A stretch of DNA of 44,362 nt, taken from Oscillospiraceae bacterium. GTDB lineage: Bacteria > Bacillota > Clostridia > Saccharofermentanales > Saccharofermentanaceae. Below are positions 35,104 to 42,624 of this stretch, in pieces. The position numbers were made by a program, and so were the translations under genes. Under the pieces are notes generated by a model. It was not told the DNA's origin and ran no database searches. It saw nothing but the letters and a program-made list of their open reading frames with translations. The stretch lies in NCBI GenBank assembly GCA_902780785.1, contig CACZGS010000010.1, positions 1 to 44,362 on the forward strand. The letters are read 5' to 3'. How positions within the stretch are numbered: the stretch's first letter is position 1; each line of letters starts with the position of its first letter.

Positions 35104-35726
35104 TACTTGTATACCTCCTCGATCTTCTCAACTGCAGCCTTTGTAGCTACAAAGCTGTCATACTTGAGGATGTCCATAACATTGATCGTGTTAACGAGTG
35201 CTGTCTTAACATCCTTGATATTTCTTGCAGAGAGCTCTGCATTCTTGTTTACGCCCTCGAGAACGATGAGTGAAGAATCACTTGCGCCGATAGCCTTAAG
35301 AGCCTTAGCAACTGCTGCTGTCTTAACTTCAGCAAGATCCATGTTCTCGATAACGATCATCTTCTCGGAAGCAACCTTTGAAGAAAGAGCGGACTTAAGA
35401 GCAAGTCTCTTGATCTTCTTAGGTACTGTGTAGCTGTATGATCTGGGTGTAGGTCCAAAGATGATGCCGCCGCCAACATACTGTGCGGATCTTGTTGAAC
35501 CGTGACGAGCGCGACCTGTACCCTTCTGTCTGTAAGGTCTCTTACCACCGCCGGATACTTCGCTTCTTGTCTTTGTCTTCTGTGTGCCCTGTCTTCTGTT
35601 TGCAAGCTGATTTCTAACAACTGTAGACATAGCAGCTTCGTTGGGCTCGATGCCGAAAATCTCATCGGAAAGCTCGATGGAACCCGTAACGGCACCTGTC
35701 AAATCTTTAACATCAATTTTAGCCAT
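35103..35726 (-). CDS. rplD: 50S ribosomal protein L4
   Basis: Tunnel-constriction protein, 207 residues; in Escherichia coli it is also the repressor of the S10 operon. The long loop RPYRQKGTGRARHGSTRS is diagnostic. It is therefore a candidate partner for the structured S10 leader upstream of rpsJ, although the Escherichia coli mechanism is not conserved in most Firmicutes. Confidence 0.97.
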   Translation of the reverse strand: MAKIDVKDLTGAVTGSIELSDEIFGIEPNEAAMSTVVRNQLANRRQGTQKTKTRSEVSGGGKRPYRQKGTGRARHGSTRSAQYVGGGIIFGPTPRSYSYTVPKKIKRLALKSALSSKVASEKMIVIENMDLAEVKTAAVAKALKAIGASDSSLIVLEGVNKNAELSARNIKDVKTALVNTINVMDILKYDSFVATKAAVEKIEEVYK

Positions 35727-35743
35727 TATTTTGTTCCTCCGTC

Positions 35744-36370
35744 TTATGCCTTAACAGTATTCTGAACTGTTACGATGCCGCCCTTAGGACCGGGAATTGC
35801 GCCTCTGATTACGAGGATTCCTCTTTCGCCGTCAACCATGACAACGCTAAGGTTCTGTACTGTGCAGTTAACTGCGCCCATATGTCCAGGCATCTTCTTA
35901 CCGGGTACAACTCTACCGGGTGTGGAAGTAGCGCCCATGGAACCGACTCTTCTGTGATACATGGAGCCGTGGCCTGAGGGACCACCCTTCTGGCCGTGAC
36001 GCTTGATATTACCCTGGAAACCCTTACCCTTTGATACGCCTGATACGTCAACCTTATCGCCGACTGCAAACATATCGGATACCTTGATCTCCTGTCCGAG
36101 GCTGTACTCCTCGTCGGGTGTGAATTCGCGGATAATTCTCTTAGGCTCAACGTCAGCCTTCTTGAACTGTCCTGCGTCAGGCTTGTTTACAAGCTTTGCT
36201 CTGATGGAACCTGTGCCTACTTTGCAGGCCTTGTATCCGTCAGTCTCTACCGTCTTGTTCTGGAGCACGTACATAGGCTCGCAGCTTATAACGGTTGCCG
36301 GAATTACGTTGCCGTTGTCGTCGAACAACTGTGTCATGCCGGACTTTCTGCCAATGATGAATTTCGTCAT
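35744..36370 (-). CDS. rplC: 50S ribosomal protein L3
   Basis: Early-assembly protein near the peptidyl-transferase centre, 208 residues. GKGFQGNIKRHGQKGGPSGH and RRVGSMGATSTPGRV are diagnostic. AGGAGG precedes the ATG. A 112-nt structured spacer separates it from rpsJ. Confidence 0.98.
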   Translation of the reverse strand: MTKFIIGRKSGMTQLFDDNGNVIPATVISCEPMYVLQNKTVETDGYKACKVGTGSIRAKLVNKPDAGQFKKADVEPKRIIREFTPDEEYSLGQEIKVSDMFAVGDKVDVSGVSKGKGFQGNIKRHGQKGGPSGHGSMYHRRVGSMGATSTPGRVVPGKKMPGHMGAVNCTVQNLSVVMVDGERGILVIRGAIPGPKGGIVTVQNTVKA

Positions 36371-36482
36371 AAAGTTCTTTCCTCCTATTTAGGTTATTGG
36401 TTCAACGGTTTTCCGAAGAACGTGACCTCGGTTCTTAAGGCTTGGCAATCCTTTAAAAACCGATTTAAGCCGTTAAGCGTTA
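36371..36482 (-). promoter_or_regulatory. Structured rpsJ-rplC spacer
   Basis: The minus strand can form an outer stem CGGTTTT/AAAACCG (36456-36462 with 36406-36412) enclosing an inner hairpin AAGAAC/GTTCTT (36431-36436 with 36416-36421) with a 9-nt loop. The rplC ribosome-binding site lies just downstream of the outer stem. No T-tract follows, so it is not an obvious terminator. Confidence 0.45.
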
Positions 36483-36800
36483 TTATTTGACCTTTACTTC
36501 AATAGTAACGCCTGCAGGCATGTCAAGCTTTGCAATGTCTTCCATCGTCTGGGAGGACGGTGTGTAGACGTCGATGATTCTCTTGTGTGTTCTCTGCTCG
36601 AACTGCTCACGTGAATCCTTATTAACGTGAGGTGAACGGAGGATCGTGATGATCTCCTTCTCAGTAGGGAGCGGGATAGGACCGGAGAAGCTTGCATCGT
36701 CGCGTGCGAGTGCATCTACGATAAGCTTTGCGCTCTCGTCGAGAATCTTGTGATCATAAGCCTTGAGCTTAATTCTGACCATTGTTGTCTTTGTTGCCAT
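36483..36800 (-). CDS. rpsJ: 30S ribosomal protein S10
   Basis: Small-subunit head protein, 105 residues, also known as the antitermination factor NusE, which binds NusB and box[23 protein letters not shown] at the start and [17 protein letters not shown] are diagnostic. It is the first gene of the operon. GGAGG lies 9 nt before the ATG, at the end of a leader of about 320 nt. Confidence 0.98.
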   Translation of the reverse strand: MATKTTMVRIKLKAYDHKILDESAKLIVDALARDDASFSGPIPLPTEKEIITILRSPHVNKDSREQFEQRTHKRIIDVYTPSSQTMEDIAKLDMPAGVTIEVKVK

Positions 36801-37122
36801 TTTGTTGGCCTCCTTCTATAAGCTGTATTTCTTTTTCTCAACCCTGTCGGGAGTGTCTTGGCTTTCCATTCAAAAACCCAGACTATCCAGTTACCTCCTT
36901 AAGGCGGCACTTTGGTTCTCTGGGCAGTAACGTACTGCTTCGAACTCTCGAACCATCGGGTTCTGAGACGGCATCGGATCGTATCCTCTGCCTTCGGCTC
37001 CTTCGAAGTTACCCACCTCGTAAGTTATCGCGCAGCTGGCGCCTTACCTCGTGGCAATCTCCGTTATCTAAGCCTTATCACTCGTAGTCAAGGGCATAAT
37101 ACGCCCTGTTTAGACGCGTGCG
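36801..37122 (-). ncRNA. Candidate cis-regulatory leader RNA of the S10 operon
   Basis: The stretch from the predicted start site to rpsJ is noncoding and highly structured. On the minus strand I see: a hairpin AGGGC/GCCCT (37091-37107); GTAAG/CTTAC around a GC-rich inner stem (about 37020-37055); GGCA-GA-GGAT/ATCC-GA-TGCC with symmetrical tandem G-A positions (36970-36992); GAACC/GGTTC (36950-36963); GCAGTA/TACTGC (36924-36938); and a terminal structure CCCAGA/TCTGGG followed by TTTTT (36872-36924). The order resembles a riboswitch-like or ribosomal-protein-responsive attenuator. I do not recognise a known class; no T-box, L10, L20 or S15-type signature was seen. It does not look like a tRNA, 5S, SRP or RNase P RNA. 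Confidence 0.6.
36872..36924 (-). terminator. Candidate attenuator in the S10 leader
   Basis: A 6-bp stem CCCAGA/TCTGGG (36919-36924 with 36877-36882) closes a structured segment that includes CCGCC-TTAA-GGAGG, and is followed on the minus strand by five T (36872-36876). Read-through would be needed to reach rpsJ 72 nt further on. The outer stem is short, so its strength as a terminator is uncertain. Confidence 0.5.
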
Positions 37123-37128
37123 AAAGGT

Positions 37129-37157
37129 ATTCTACTATCTTGTTTTGGGATTTGCAA
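37129..37157 (-). promoter_or_regulatory. Promoter of the S10-spc operon
   Basis: The minus strand shows TTGCAA (37152-37157), a 17-bp spacer and TAGAAT (37129-37134), preceded by an A/T-rich stretch. The hexamers match the consensus at four and five of six positions. Transcription should start near 37122. No terminator separates this promoter from hslO upstream, so read-through from the division operon is possible. Confidence 0.7.
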
Positions 37158-37185
37158 GCACTTTTTTGCAGTTTTGCCTATATTT

Positions 37186-38091
37186 TTATATATTTTTCAG
37201 CTCATCAGGCTCAAAAACGTATTTACTGTTGCAAAATCTGCAGACTGTCTCCACCGGCTTGCCGTCTTTTGTGATCTCTTCAAGGTCACTTTTGCCGAGA
37301 GCGGCAAGGCCTGAGAGCATTCTTTCCCTGCTGCAGTTGCACTTGAACTCGACTTCTTTTCCGTCGAGATATACAAGGTCGGGATCGCCCATGAAGAGGT
37401 CGATTATCTGTGCAGGGGTAAATCCTTCGCTGAAGAGGAATGAGATCTCGGGGAATCCTGCAGCTCTCTTCTCGAGATATGATATCTCGTCCTCACCTGC
37501 ACCCGGCAGGAGCTGGACCATAAGTCCGCCGGCATGGGAGACTTCACCTTTTTCGAGCAATACGCCCAAAGATACTATCGACTTGGTCTGCTCGGACTTA
37601 GCCAGATAATAAGCAAAATCTTCTGCGATCTCTCCGGAGACCAGTTCGGATACGCCGACATAGGGCTCTTTAAGTCCGATATCCCTTACTACCGTAAGGC
37701 TTCCCTTTCCGACTGCCGCACCGACATTTATCTTGCCGGGCTTATGATACTCGGTAGGAACTACGGGTTCCATAGGATATGCCCTGACCTTGAAGCCGAA
37801 GTCGGTAACGCAGGTCATGCCTTCTATCGGGCCGTCGCCTCTTATTATCGTTGTCTGTGTATCTCCGGGATTCTTCATCGATTCGGATATAAGGATCGAT
37901 CCTGTCATGAACCTGCCCAGTGCCGCCGTAGCTGCAGGTGACATCTGGTGCATGACCCTTGCAGTCTCACATACCGTCTTCGTGCTTACGCAAAGACACT
38001 TTACGAGACCGCCCAAGCCTTCGGCTCTTACGATGTGGTCTTTCTTTAAGTCTTCGGGCGCGCCCGGTACGTAATATGCGTTGTCTGCCAT
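37186..38091 (-). CDS. hslO: Redox-regulated chaperone Hsp33
   Basis: Holdase chaperone activated by oxidation in the cytoplasm. The zinc-binding redox switch is complete: Cys251-x-Cys253 and Cys284-x-x-Cys287. The N-terminal folding domain is present and the 301-residue length is typical. AAGGAAAAG precedes the ATG. It is the last gene of the PucR-ftsEX operon and lies just upstream of the S10 promoter. Confidence 0.96.
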   Translation of the reverse strand: MADNAYYVPGAPEDLKKDHIVRAEGLGGLVKCLCVSTKTVCETARVMHQMSPAATAALGRFMTGSILISESMKNPGDTQTTIIRGDGPIEGMTCVTDFGFKVRAYPMEPVVPTEYHKPGKINVGAAVGKGSLTVVRDIGLKEPYVGVSELVSGEIAEDFAYYLAKSEQTKSIVSLGVLLEKGEVSHAGGLMVQLLPGAGEDEISYLEKRAAGFPEISFLFSEGFTPAQIIDLFMGDPDLVYLDGKEVEFKCNCSRERMLSGLAALGKSDLEEITKDGKPVETVCRFCNSKYVFEPDELKNI

Positions 38092-38112
38092 GTCTTTTCC
38101 TTATATATAAAT

Positions 38113-38856
38113 TTATTTACCGAATACGAAGAAGATCCGTTCGTCCTTATCAGACGGATCTTCCCTGTTAAGTTCGCCATATACCGCGAGTTTTTTGAGG
38201 CCTGCCTTTGCCGCCATGCCTTCTATCTCCTCCGGAGAATGGAATCTGGCTGTAAGTTCGCCGTCGTAACGCTCATAAAGATCATCTTCCGTCAGCTCGA
38301 AAAGTGTCAGCTCGGCATGATTGATCCTGGTCTCCTTATCGTAATGATTTACCCAAAGCAGAGTGAAATCATTGTAGTCTTCATAGAAAACATTCTCGCC
38401 CAGAGACTTCTCGAAATGTTTCTTTGTCGTCGTATCGAGAATAAAGACTCCGCCGTCTTCAAGGCTCTCGGATACCATCTTAAAGATACCGGCCAGATCA
38501 TCAGGATCGGTAATGTGTCCTACCGTATCCATCGTGGAGATGAAGCAGCCGCATGAAGGTCCTTCATAAGAAGTAATGTCGGCGCATATCCAGGAAACCG
38601 TTCCCGACTCATCCCCTGCTGAAGCCAAAGCGAGCATATCGGGAGAAAGGTCGACACCCGTAACATTTAATCCTTTTGAAGCGAGGAAATTAGTTACGAC
38701 ACCTGTGCCGCAGCCAAGATCAGTAACCGAAGGTTCCTTGATCTTACAATGATCATTGATAAGTCCGTAAATATACGGTCCCCAGGCTGAAGTATCGCCG
38801 TTTATCTGAAGATCATCGTAGTGAAGGGCAAGTATGTCGTAAAAGCTGTCGTCCAT
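38113..38856 (-). CDS. Class I SAM-dependent methyltransferase
   Basis: A 247-residue Rossmann-fold methyltransferase. Motif I is DLGCGTG (46-52), followed by the acidic ribose-binding residue in VTGVDLSPDML and a motif IV-like STMDTV. The N terminus YDILALHYDDL is seen in many small-molecule methyltransferases. The substrate cannot be told from the sequence. It starts 6 nt after the LytM peptidase stop and 21 nt before hslO, within one operon. Confidence 0.85.
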   Translation of the reverse strand: MDDSFYDILALHYDDLQINGDTSAWGPYIYGLINDHCKIKEPSVTDLGCGTGVVTNFLASKGLNVTGVDLSPDMLALASAGDESGTVSWICADITSYEGPSCGCFISTMDTVGHITDPDDLAGIFKMVSESLEDGGVFILDTTTKKHFEKSLGENVFYEDYNDFTLLWVNHYDKETRINHAELTLFELTEDDLYERYDGELTARFHSPEEIEGMAAKAGLKKLAVYGELNREDPSDKDERIFFVFGK

Positions 38857-38862
38857 AAGGAA

Positions 38863-40197
38863 TTACGGCAGATAGTTAAGCGGATTTGTAGTGCTGCCAT
38901 TGACACGGACTTCGAAGTGGAGGTGTGCACCTGTTGATGTACCTGTGCTTCCGACTACGCCGATCGCCTTACCGCGGGAGACCTTCTGGCCTTCCTTGAC
39001 ATAGATGTCTCTTGCATGTCCGTAAAGCGTTGTATATCCGTTGCCGTGATCGATGATGCAGTAATTGCCGTATCCGGTACCGCCCTTGTTCTTACCCTCA
39101 ACAGGCTCTGAAACAAGGATTACCGTGCCGGAAGCTGCAGCCATGATCGTATCACCATAACCTGCACCGATATCTACACCTGAGTGGAACTTCTTTGTCT
39201 TATATACGGGATGGATTCTGTATCCGTAATAAGAAGTAATGCTGGTGCAATATGTAGGCCAGCGCCATGTAACGCCGCCGACAGTCTTTGTACCGCCGCT
39301 GTTATAAGTTGTAGTGCCGGCTCCGCCGCCGCCTGTTGCTGCATTTTCTTTGTTGTACTGGGTCTGGAGGCTCTTGATCTTCTGTTCGAGCTTCTTTGCC
39401 TCAGCTTCAAGCTCGTCTTCCTTCTTTTCCCAGGAATCGATGCTCGTATTAACGTCGTCGATAGTGGATTCTGTCTGTCCGATAAGCTTTTCGAGCTCTT
39501 CTAACTGTCTCTTCTTCTCATCGGCAATGCCCTGCATCTCTTCAGCGTGCTGGAGCTTGATGTCTGCCTGGAGCTCAGCGTCATCCAGAGCTGTCTGGAG
39601 CATATCAACAGCCTGAGCATCTGCATCGGCGATGATGGAGATAACTTCCATGTTCGTAAAGAAACCGGCGATGCTGTCAGACTCCAAAAGAACTTCGAGA
39701 GTAGACTTGTTCTGGTATTCGAACATTATAGTGATCCTCTCGGTGAAGAGCTTCTGCTGCTTCTCGAGATTCTCCTGTGCTTCGATATATTCATCCAAAG
39801 CTGCTGCTTTCTCATCCAGTGCAGCCTGCAGCTGGGAAGCGATGAGCTCATACTGTGCCTTCTGCTCGGCATTTGCCTTGTTGAGCTTTGAGAGCTCGCC
39901 CGTGAGCTGGTCCTTCTGATCCTTCAGGCTGGAGATCTTTTCCTGAGCCTTCTTGGCTTCAGCCTTGGCATTGTCTCTCTTCTTCTTTGCATTGTTGATG
40001 TCTTCCTGGGTGACCTTGTTAACGATGACCGGTACACCGCCGACTGCAACAACACGCTCGGAACTGAGCCATGAGCTTGATGCCGTTGCGACTACGCAAC
40101 AGAGCAGAGCAACAAAGAACATCGCTGCTTTCTTTATGATCCAATTAGTCTTTTTTCCGTTATTCTCGTTTCTCTCAATAGTTTCCGTGTTTATCAT
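38863..40197 (-). CDS. EnvC/PcsB-like murein hydrolase with LytM (M23) domain
   Basis: Extracytoplasmic protein of 444 residues that should be the partner of FtsX. A cytoplasmic start and one membrane segment (about 19-41) are followed by a long coiled coil (about 65-285), a Gly/Thr linker and the M23 domain (about 310-444). The zinc ligands are all present: His338 and Asp342 in HSGVD, and HLH (His425, His427), so it is likely an active peptidase, unlike the degenerate EnvC activator. The ATG at 40197 is preferred over an overlapping GTG because GAGG lies 6 nt before it. The ftsE-ftsX-coiled-coil-peptidase order is the known septal hydrolase module. Confidence 0.92.
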   Translation of the reverse strand: MINTETIERNENNGKKTNWIIKKAAMFFVALLCCVVATASSSWLSSERVVAVGGVPVIVNKVTQEDINNAKKKRDNAKAEAKKAQEKISSLKDQKDQLTGELSKLNKANAEQKAQYELIASQLQAALDEKAAALDEYIEAQENLEKQQKLFTERITIMFEYQNKSTLEVLLESDSIAGFFTNMEVISIIADADAQAVDMLQTALDDAELQADIKLQHAEEMQGIADEKKRQLEELEKLIGQTESTIDDVNTSIDSWEKKEDELEAEAKKLEQKIKSLQTQYNKENAATGGGGAGTTTYNSGGTKTVGGVTWRWPTYCTSITSYYGYRIHPVYKTKKFHSGVDIGAGYGDTIMAAASGTVILVSEPVEGKNKGGTGYGNYCIIDHGNGYTTLYGHARDIYVKEGQKVSRGKAIGVVGSTGTSTGAHLHFEVRVNGSTTNPLNYLP

Positions 40198-40205
40198 AAT
40201 ATGCC

Positions 40206-41102
40206 TCACACTTTAATATATTGACGTACTGAAATACCGCTTCCTACTGCACCTATGATCAATCCCATAATGACGAGGATCACCAGCTCCTGCCACATGA
40301 GTGATCTTGTCGTAGCCAGGGAATAGAAACTTGTGGGGTCGATCGTGCTCATTGCCTTAGCATAGATGGAATGATATACGATCGTCGTAATGGCCCATGA
40401 TGTCAATGCGCTGAAGAGGCCAACGATAGCGCCTTCCGTTATATAAGGAAGTCTGATGTAGTTGTTGGTCGCACCGACGAATTTCATGATCTCGATCTCT
40501 GAAGCTCTCGAGTAAACCGAAATACGGACCATGTTAGAGATAATGAATAATGCGATAACGAACAGTACAACGAATGATACTGCCGTCGTAACATTTACGA
40601 TCCTTGAAGCCTTGGTAAGGAACGTCATTACGTTACTTTCCTGGGCAACCTTTGAGACTCCGGTATATGTCTCGATATCAGCGCAGACCTCATTTGCTAT
40701 TGAAGGATCCTGAAGTCTGAGGCTGAACGTATAAGGCAGATACATGTTGTAATCGAAGTCATCCAGGATGGATGAGGAAGATCCGAGATTGGCCTTGAAG
40801 TTGTTGTAGTTCTCCTCAGGAGAAGCCATTGTATACTCGATGATGTTCGGGTTGTCGGCAAGCTTCTGGGCAACAACGTTTCTCTCGTCTTCTGTTGACT
40901 GGAGTGTCATATAGACCTCGATAGGGGGCCTTTGTGAGAGCTTTCTCATGATCCTTCTCGCATTTACGGAGAACATGTAGAAAGCGCCCATGATTATGAG
41001 CATCAGCATGATGGTCGTGATAGAGGCTATGGTTACGAGCGGATGTCTGATGATTCCGCGAAAGCCTTCTTTTATTGAATTAATTAAAGCTCTTCCGGTC
41101 AT
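40206..41102 (-). CDS. ftsX: Cell division protein FtsX
   Basis: Membrane subunit of the FtsEX complex, 298 residues. Helix 1 lies at about 22-44; a large extracellular loop follows (about 45-165), which binds the hydrolase partner; then three helices near the C terminus. The signature SRASEIEIMKFVGATNNYIR just after helix 2 is diagnostic. Its ATG overlaps the ftsE stop by one base, and its stop lies within the ribosome-binding region of the peptidase gene. Confidence 0.96.
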   Translation of the reverse strand: MTGRALINSIKEGFRGIIRHPLVTIASITTIMLMLIIMGAFYMFSVNARRIMRKLSQRPPIEVYMTLQSTEDERNVVAQKLADNPNIIEYTMASPEENYNNFKANLGSSSSILDDFDYNMYLPYTFSLRLQDPSIANEVCADIETYTGVSKVAQESNVMTFLTKASRIVNVTTAVSFVVLFVIALFIISNMVRISVYSRASEIEIMKFVGATNNYIRLPYITEGAIVGLFSALTSWAITTIVYHSIYAKAMSTIDPTSFYSLATTRSLMWQELVILVIMGLIIGAVGSGISVRQYIKV

Positions 41103-42619
41103 TATTCATCATCCTCCGGCATCATATCAATATCAGTTCCGGGCTTGAAATCTGTTCTTCTGACTTTCTTTTTCTTATCAAGCTTTTCCTTGCGCTTTGC
41201 TTCCTTCAAAGCAGCCTTCTCTTCCTTTTCCCTGCGCTTGAACTCGCGCCTGATCAATCTGGTATTGTCAGGTTCCTCAGTATTGAAAGACAGATCCTCA
41301 TCAGGATCGATGTCGGGATCCAGATTAAGGTTCTTCTTGGAAGGAGCGCTTGCGGGAGCCTTTGCAGGAGCCTTCTTCTCTTCGTCGCCGAAAGAGAATG
41401 CAGTCGTATTATCAGGAATGTTGATCTCAATGACCTCAGCCCTTTCGGGTTCCTTGGCTTCTTCAACTTCTTCCTTGGGTTCTTCTTTGATCTCTTCCTT
41501 GACCCCTTCCTTGACTTCAGGTGCGGGAGCTGCGGGCTCTTCGGAAACAGGCATTTCTTCTGCTTCTTCGGGCTCAGCAGGTTCTTCCTGCTCAGAAGAT
41601 CCTTCGGAGATCTCGAAAACCTCGGTAATCTCAGTTACCTTGGGTTCATTATTGCCGTTAAATACTTCATCGGGAATCGCGGTGATAGGTGTTACATCCT
41701 TATCAAGGTCAAATTCAGGCTTGAAGGATTCTTCAACAGGCTCATATTCCCTTGCAGTTGTCTCACCGAAGAGCACGCCTTCGGGTGCAGGGATTGCTGC
41801 CTTGGTGTCAGTATATCCGGCATCATCATAATTGTCGGTATATGCTTCGTCATCACCGAATGCAACGGAGCTTGCTCCGCTGTAAAGAGATGTTCTCTGT
41901 GCCTGTGCCTGCAATGCTGCCGCATCAGATTCAGCCTCGCCCTTATAGCTGCTGTCCTTCTCATCTCTTAAGATAAGACCGTCTTCGATCTCGATTACTC
42001 GCTGCTTCATACGGTCAACCATCGTGCTGTCGTGTGTGCAGATGATTACCGTCGTGCCGCCGTTCTGGTTGAGCTCTAAGAGCATTGCCATGATGGCTTC
42101 GGATGTCTCAGGGTCAAGGTTGCCCGTAGGCTCGTCTGCAACGATAAGGCTCGGATTGTTTACCATTGCGCGCGCAATGGCAACTCTCTGCTGCTCACCG
42201 CCTGAGAGTTCCTGGGGATAACAGTCTGCCTTATCCTTAAGTCCTACTACGGATAAGCAGATCTGAACCGTATTCATAAGGCTCTGCTTGGGTACGCCGA
42301 TGATCTCGCCTGCGAATGCTACATTCTCGGCAACTGTCTTTGTCTCGATCAGACGGAAGTCCTGATAGATCATTCCGATCTTACGGCGCAAATAAGGTAC
42401 GAGCGCGCGGCTCATATGTGAAATATCGAAATTATCGATAGTTACTTTGCCTGAAGTGGGTCTCTCCTCACAAGTGATGCACTTGAGCAGGGTCGACTTT
42501 CCTGATCCTGATTTTCCTATTACGAAGACGAATTCGCCGTCCTCAATCGTCAGGTTGATCCCCTTTAAGGCTTCAACTCCTGAAGCGTATGTTTTCTCTA
42601 CGTCAATAAAATCAATCAA
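41102..42619 (-). CDS. ftsE: Cell division ATP-binding protein FtsE with long disordered tail
   Basis: ATPase subunit of FtsEX. The ABC domain (1-219) is complete: Walker A GKSGSGKST (35-43), Q loop YQDF, signature LSGGEQQR (138-145), Walker B LIVADEPTG (158-166) and the H loop THD. The usual length is about 225 residues; here a further 286 follow (220-505), mostly Glu, Pro, Ala and Ser and predicted disordered, ending in a strongly basic helix (about 450-490) and an acidic end. Apart from the final segment, the tail shows no known domain. The start is TTG at 42619, 5 nt after the PucR gene stop, with only a weak AGG before it. Translational coupling to the regulator gene is likely. Confidence 0.93.
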   Translation of the reverse strand: MIDFIDVEKTYASGVEALKGINLTIEDGEFVFVIGKSGSGKSTLLKCITCEERPTSGKVTIDNFDISHMSRALVPYLRRKIGMIYQDFRLIETKTVAENVAFAGEIIGVPKQSLMNTVQICLSVVGLKDKADCYPQELSGGEQQRVAIARAMVNNPSLIVADEPTGNLDPETSEAIMAMLLELNQNGGTTVIICTHDSTMVDRMKQRVIEIEDGLILRDEKDSSYKGEAESDAAALQAQAQRTSLYSGASSVAFGDDEAYTDNYDDAGYTDTKAAIPAPEGVLFGETTAREYEPVEESFKPEFDLDKDVTPITAIPDEVFNGNNEPKVTEITEVFEISEGSSEQEEPAEPEEAEEMPVSEEPAAPAPEVKEGVKEEIKEEPKEEVEEAKEPERAEVIEINIPDNTTAFSFGDEEKKAPAKAPASAPSKKNLNLDPDIDPDEDLSFNTEEPDNTRLIRREFKRREKEEKAALKEAKRKEKLDKKKKVRRTDFKPGTDIDMMPEDDE

Positions 42620-42624
42620 TTTGT

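Noticed and set aside
36816..36869. A 17-residue leader peptide (MESQDTPDRVEKKKYSL) just before rpsJ.
   Set aside because: Its ATG is 24 nt from the nearest good Shine-Dalgarno and the composition shows no run of a regulatory amino acid.
36801..37122. A tRNA, T-box or 5S gene in the S10 leader, suggested by GGTTCGA-like sequences.
   Set aside because: No cloverleaf, no T-box consensus and no 5S hallmark sequence could be fitted.
41145..41831. A 228-codon plus-strand frame rich in Ser.
   Set aside because: It is the antisense shadow of the low-complexity FtsE tail, whose Glu/Pro/Ala codons read as Ser/Leu on the other strand.
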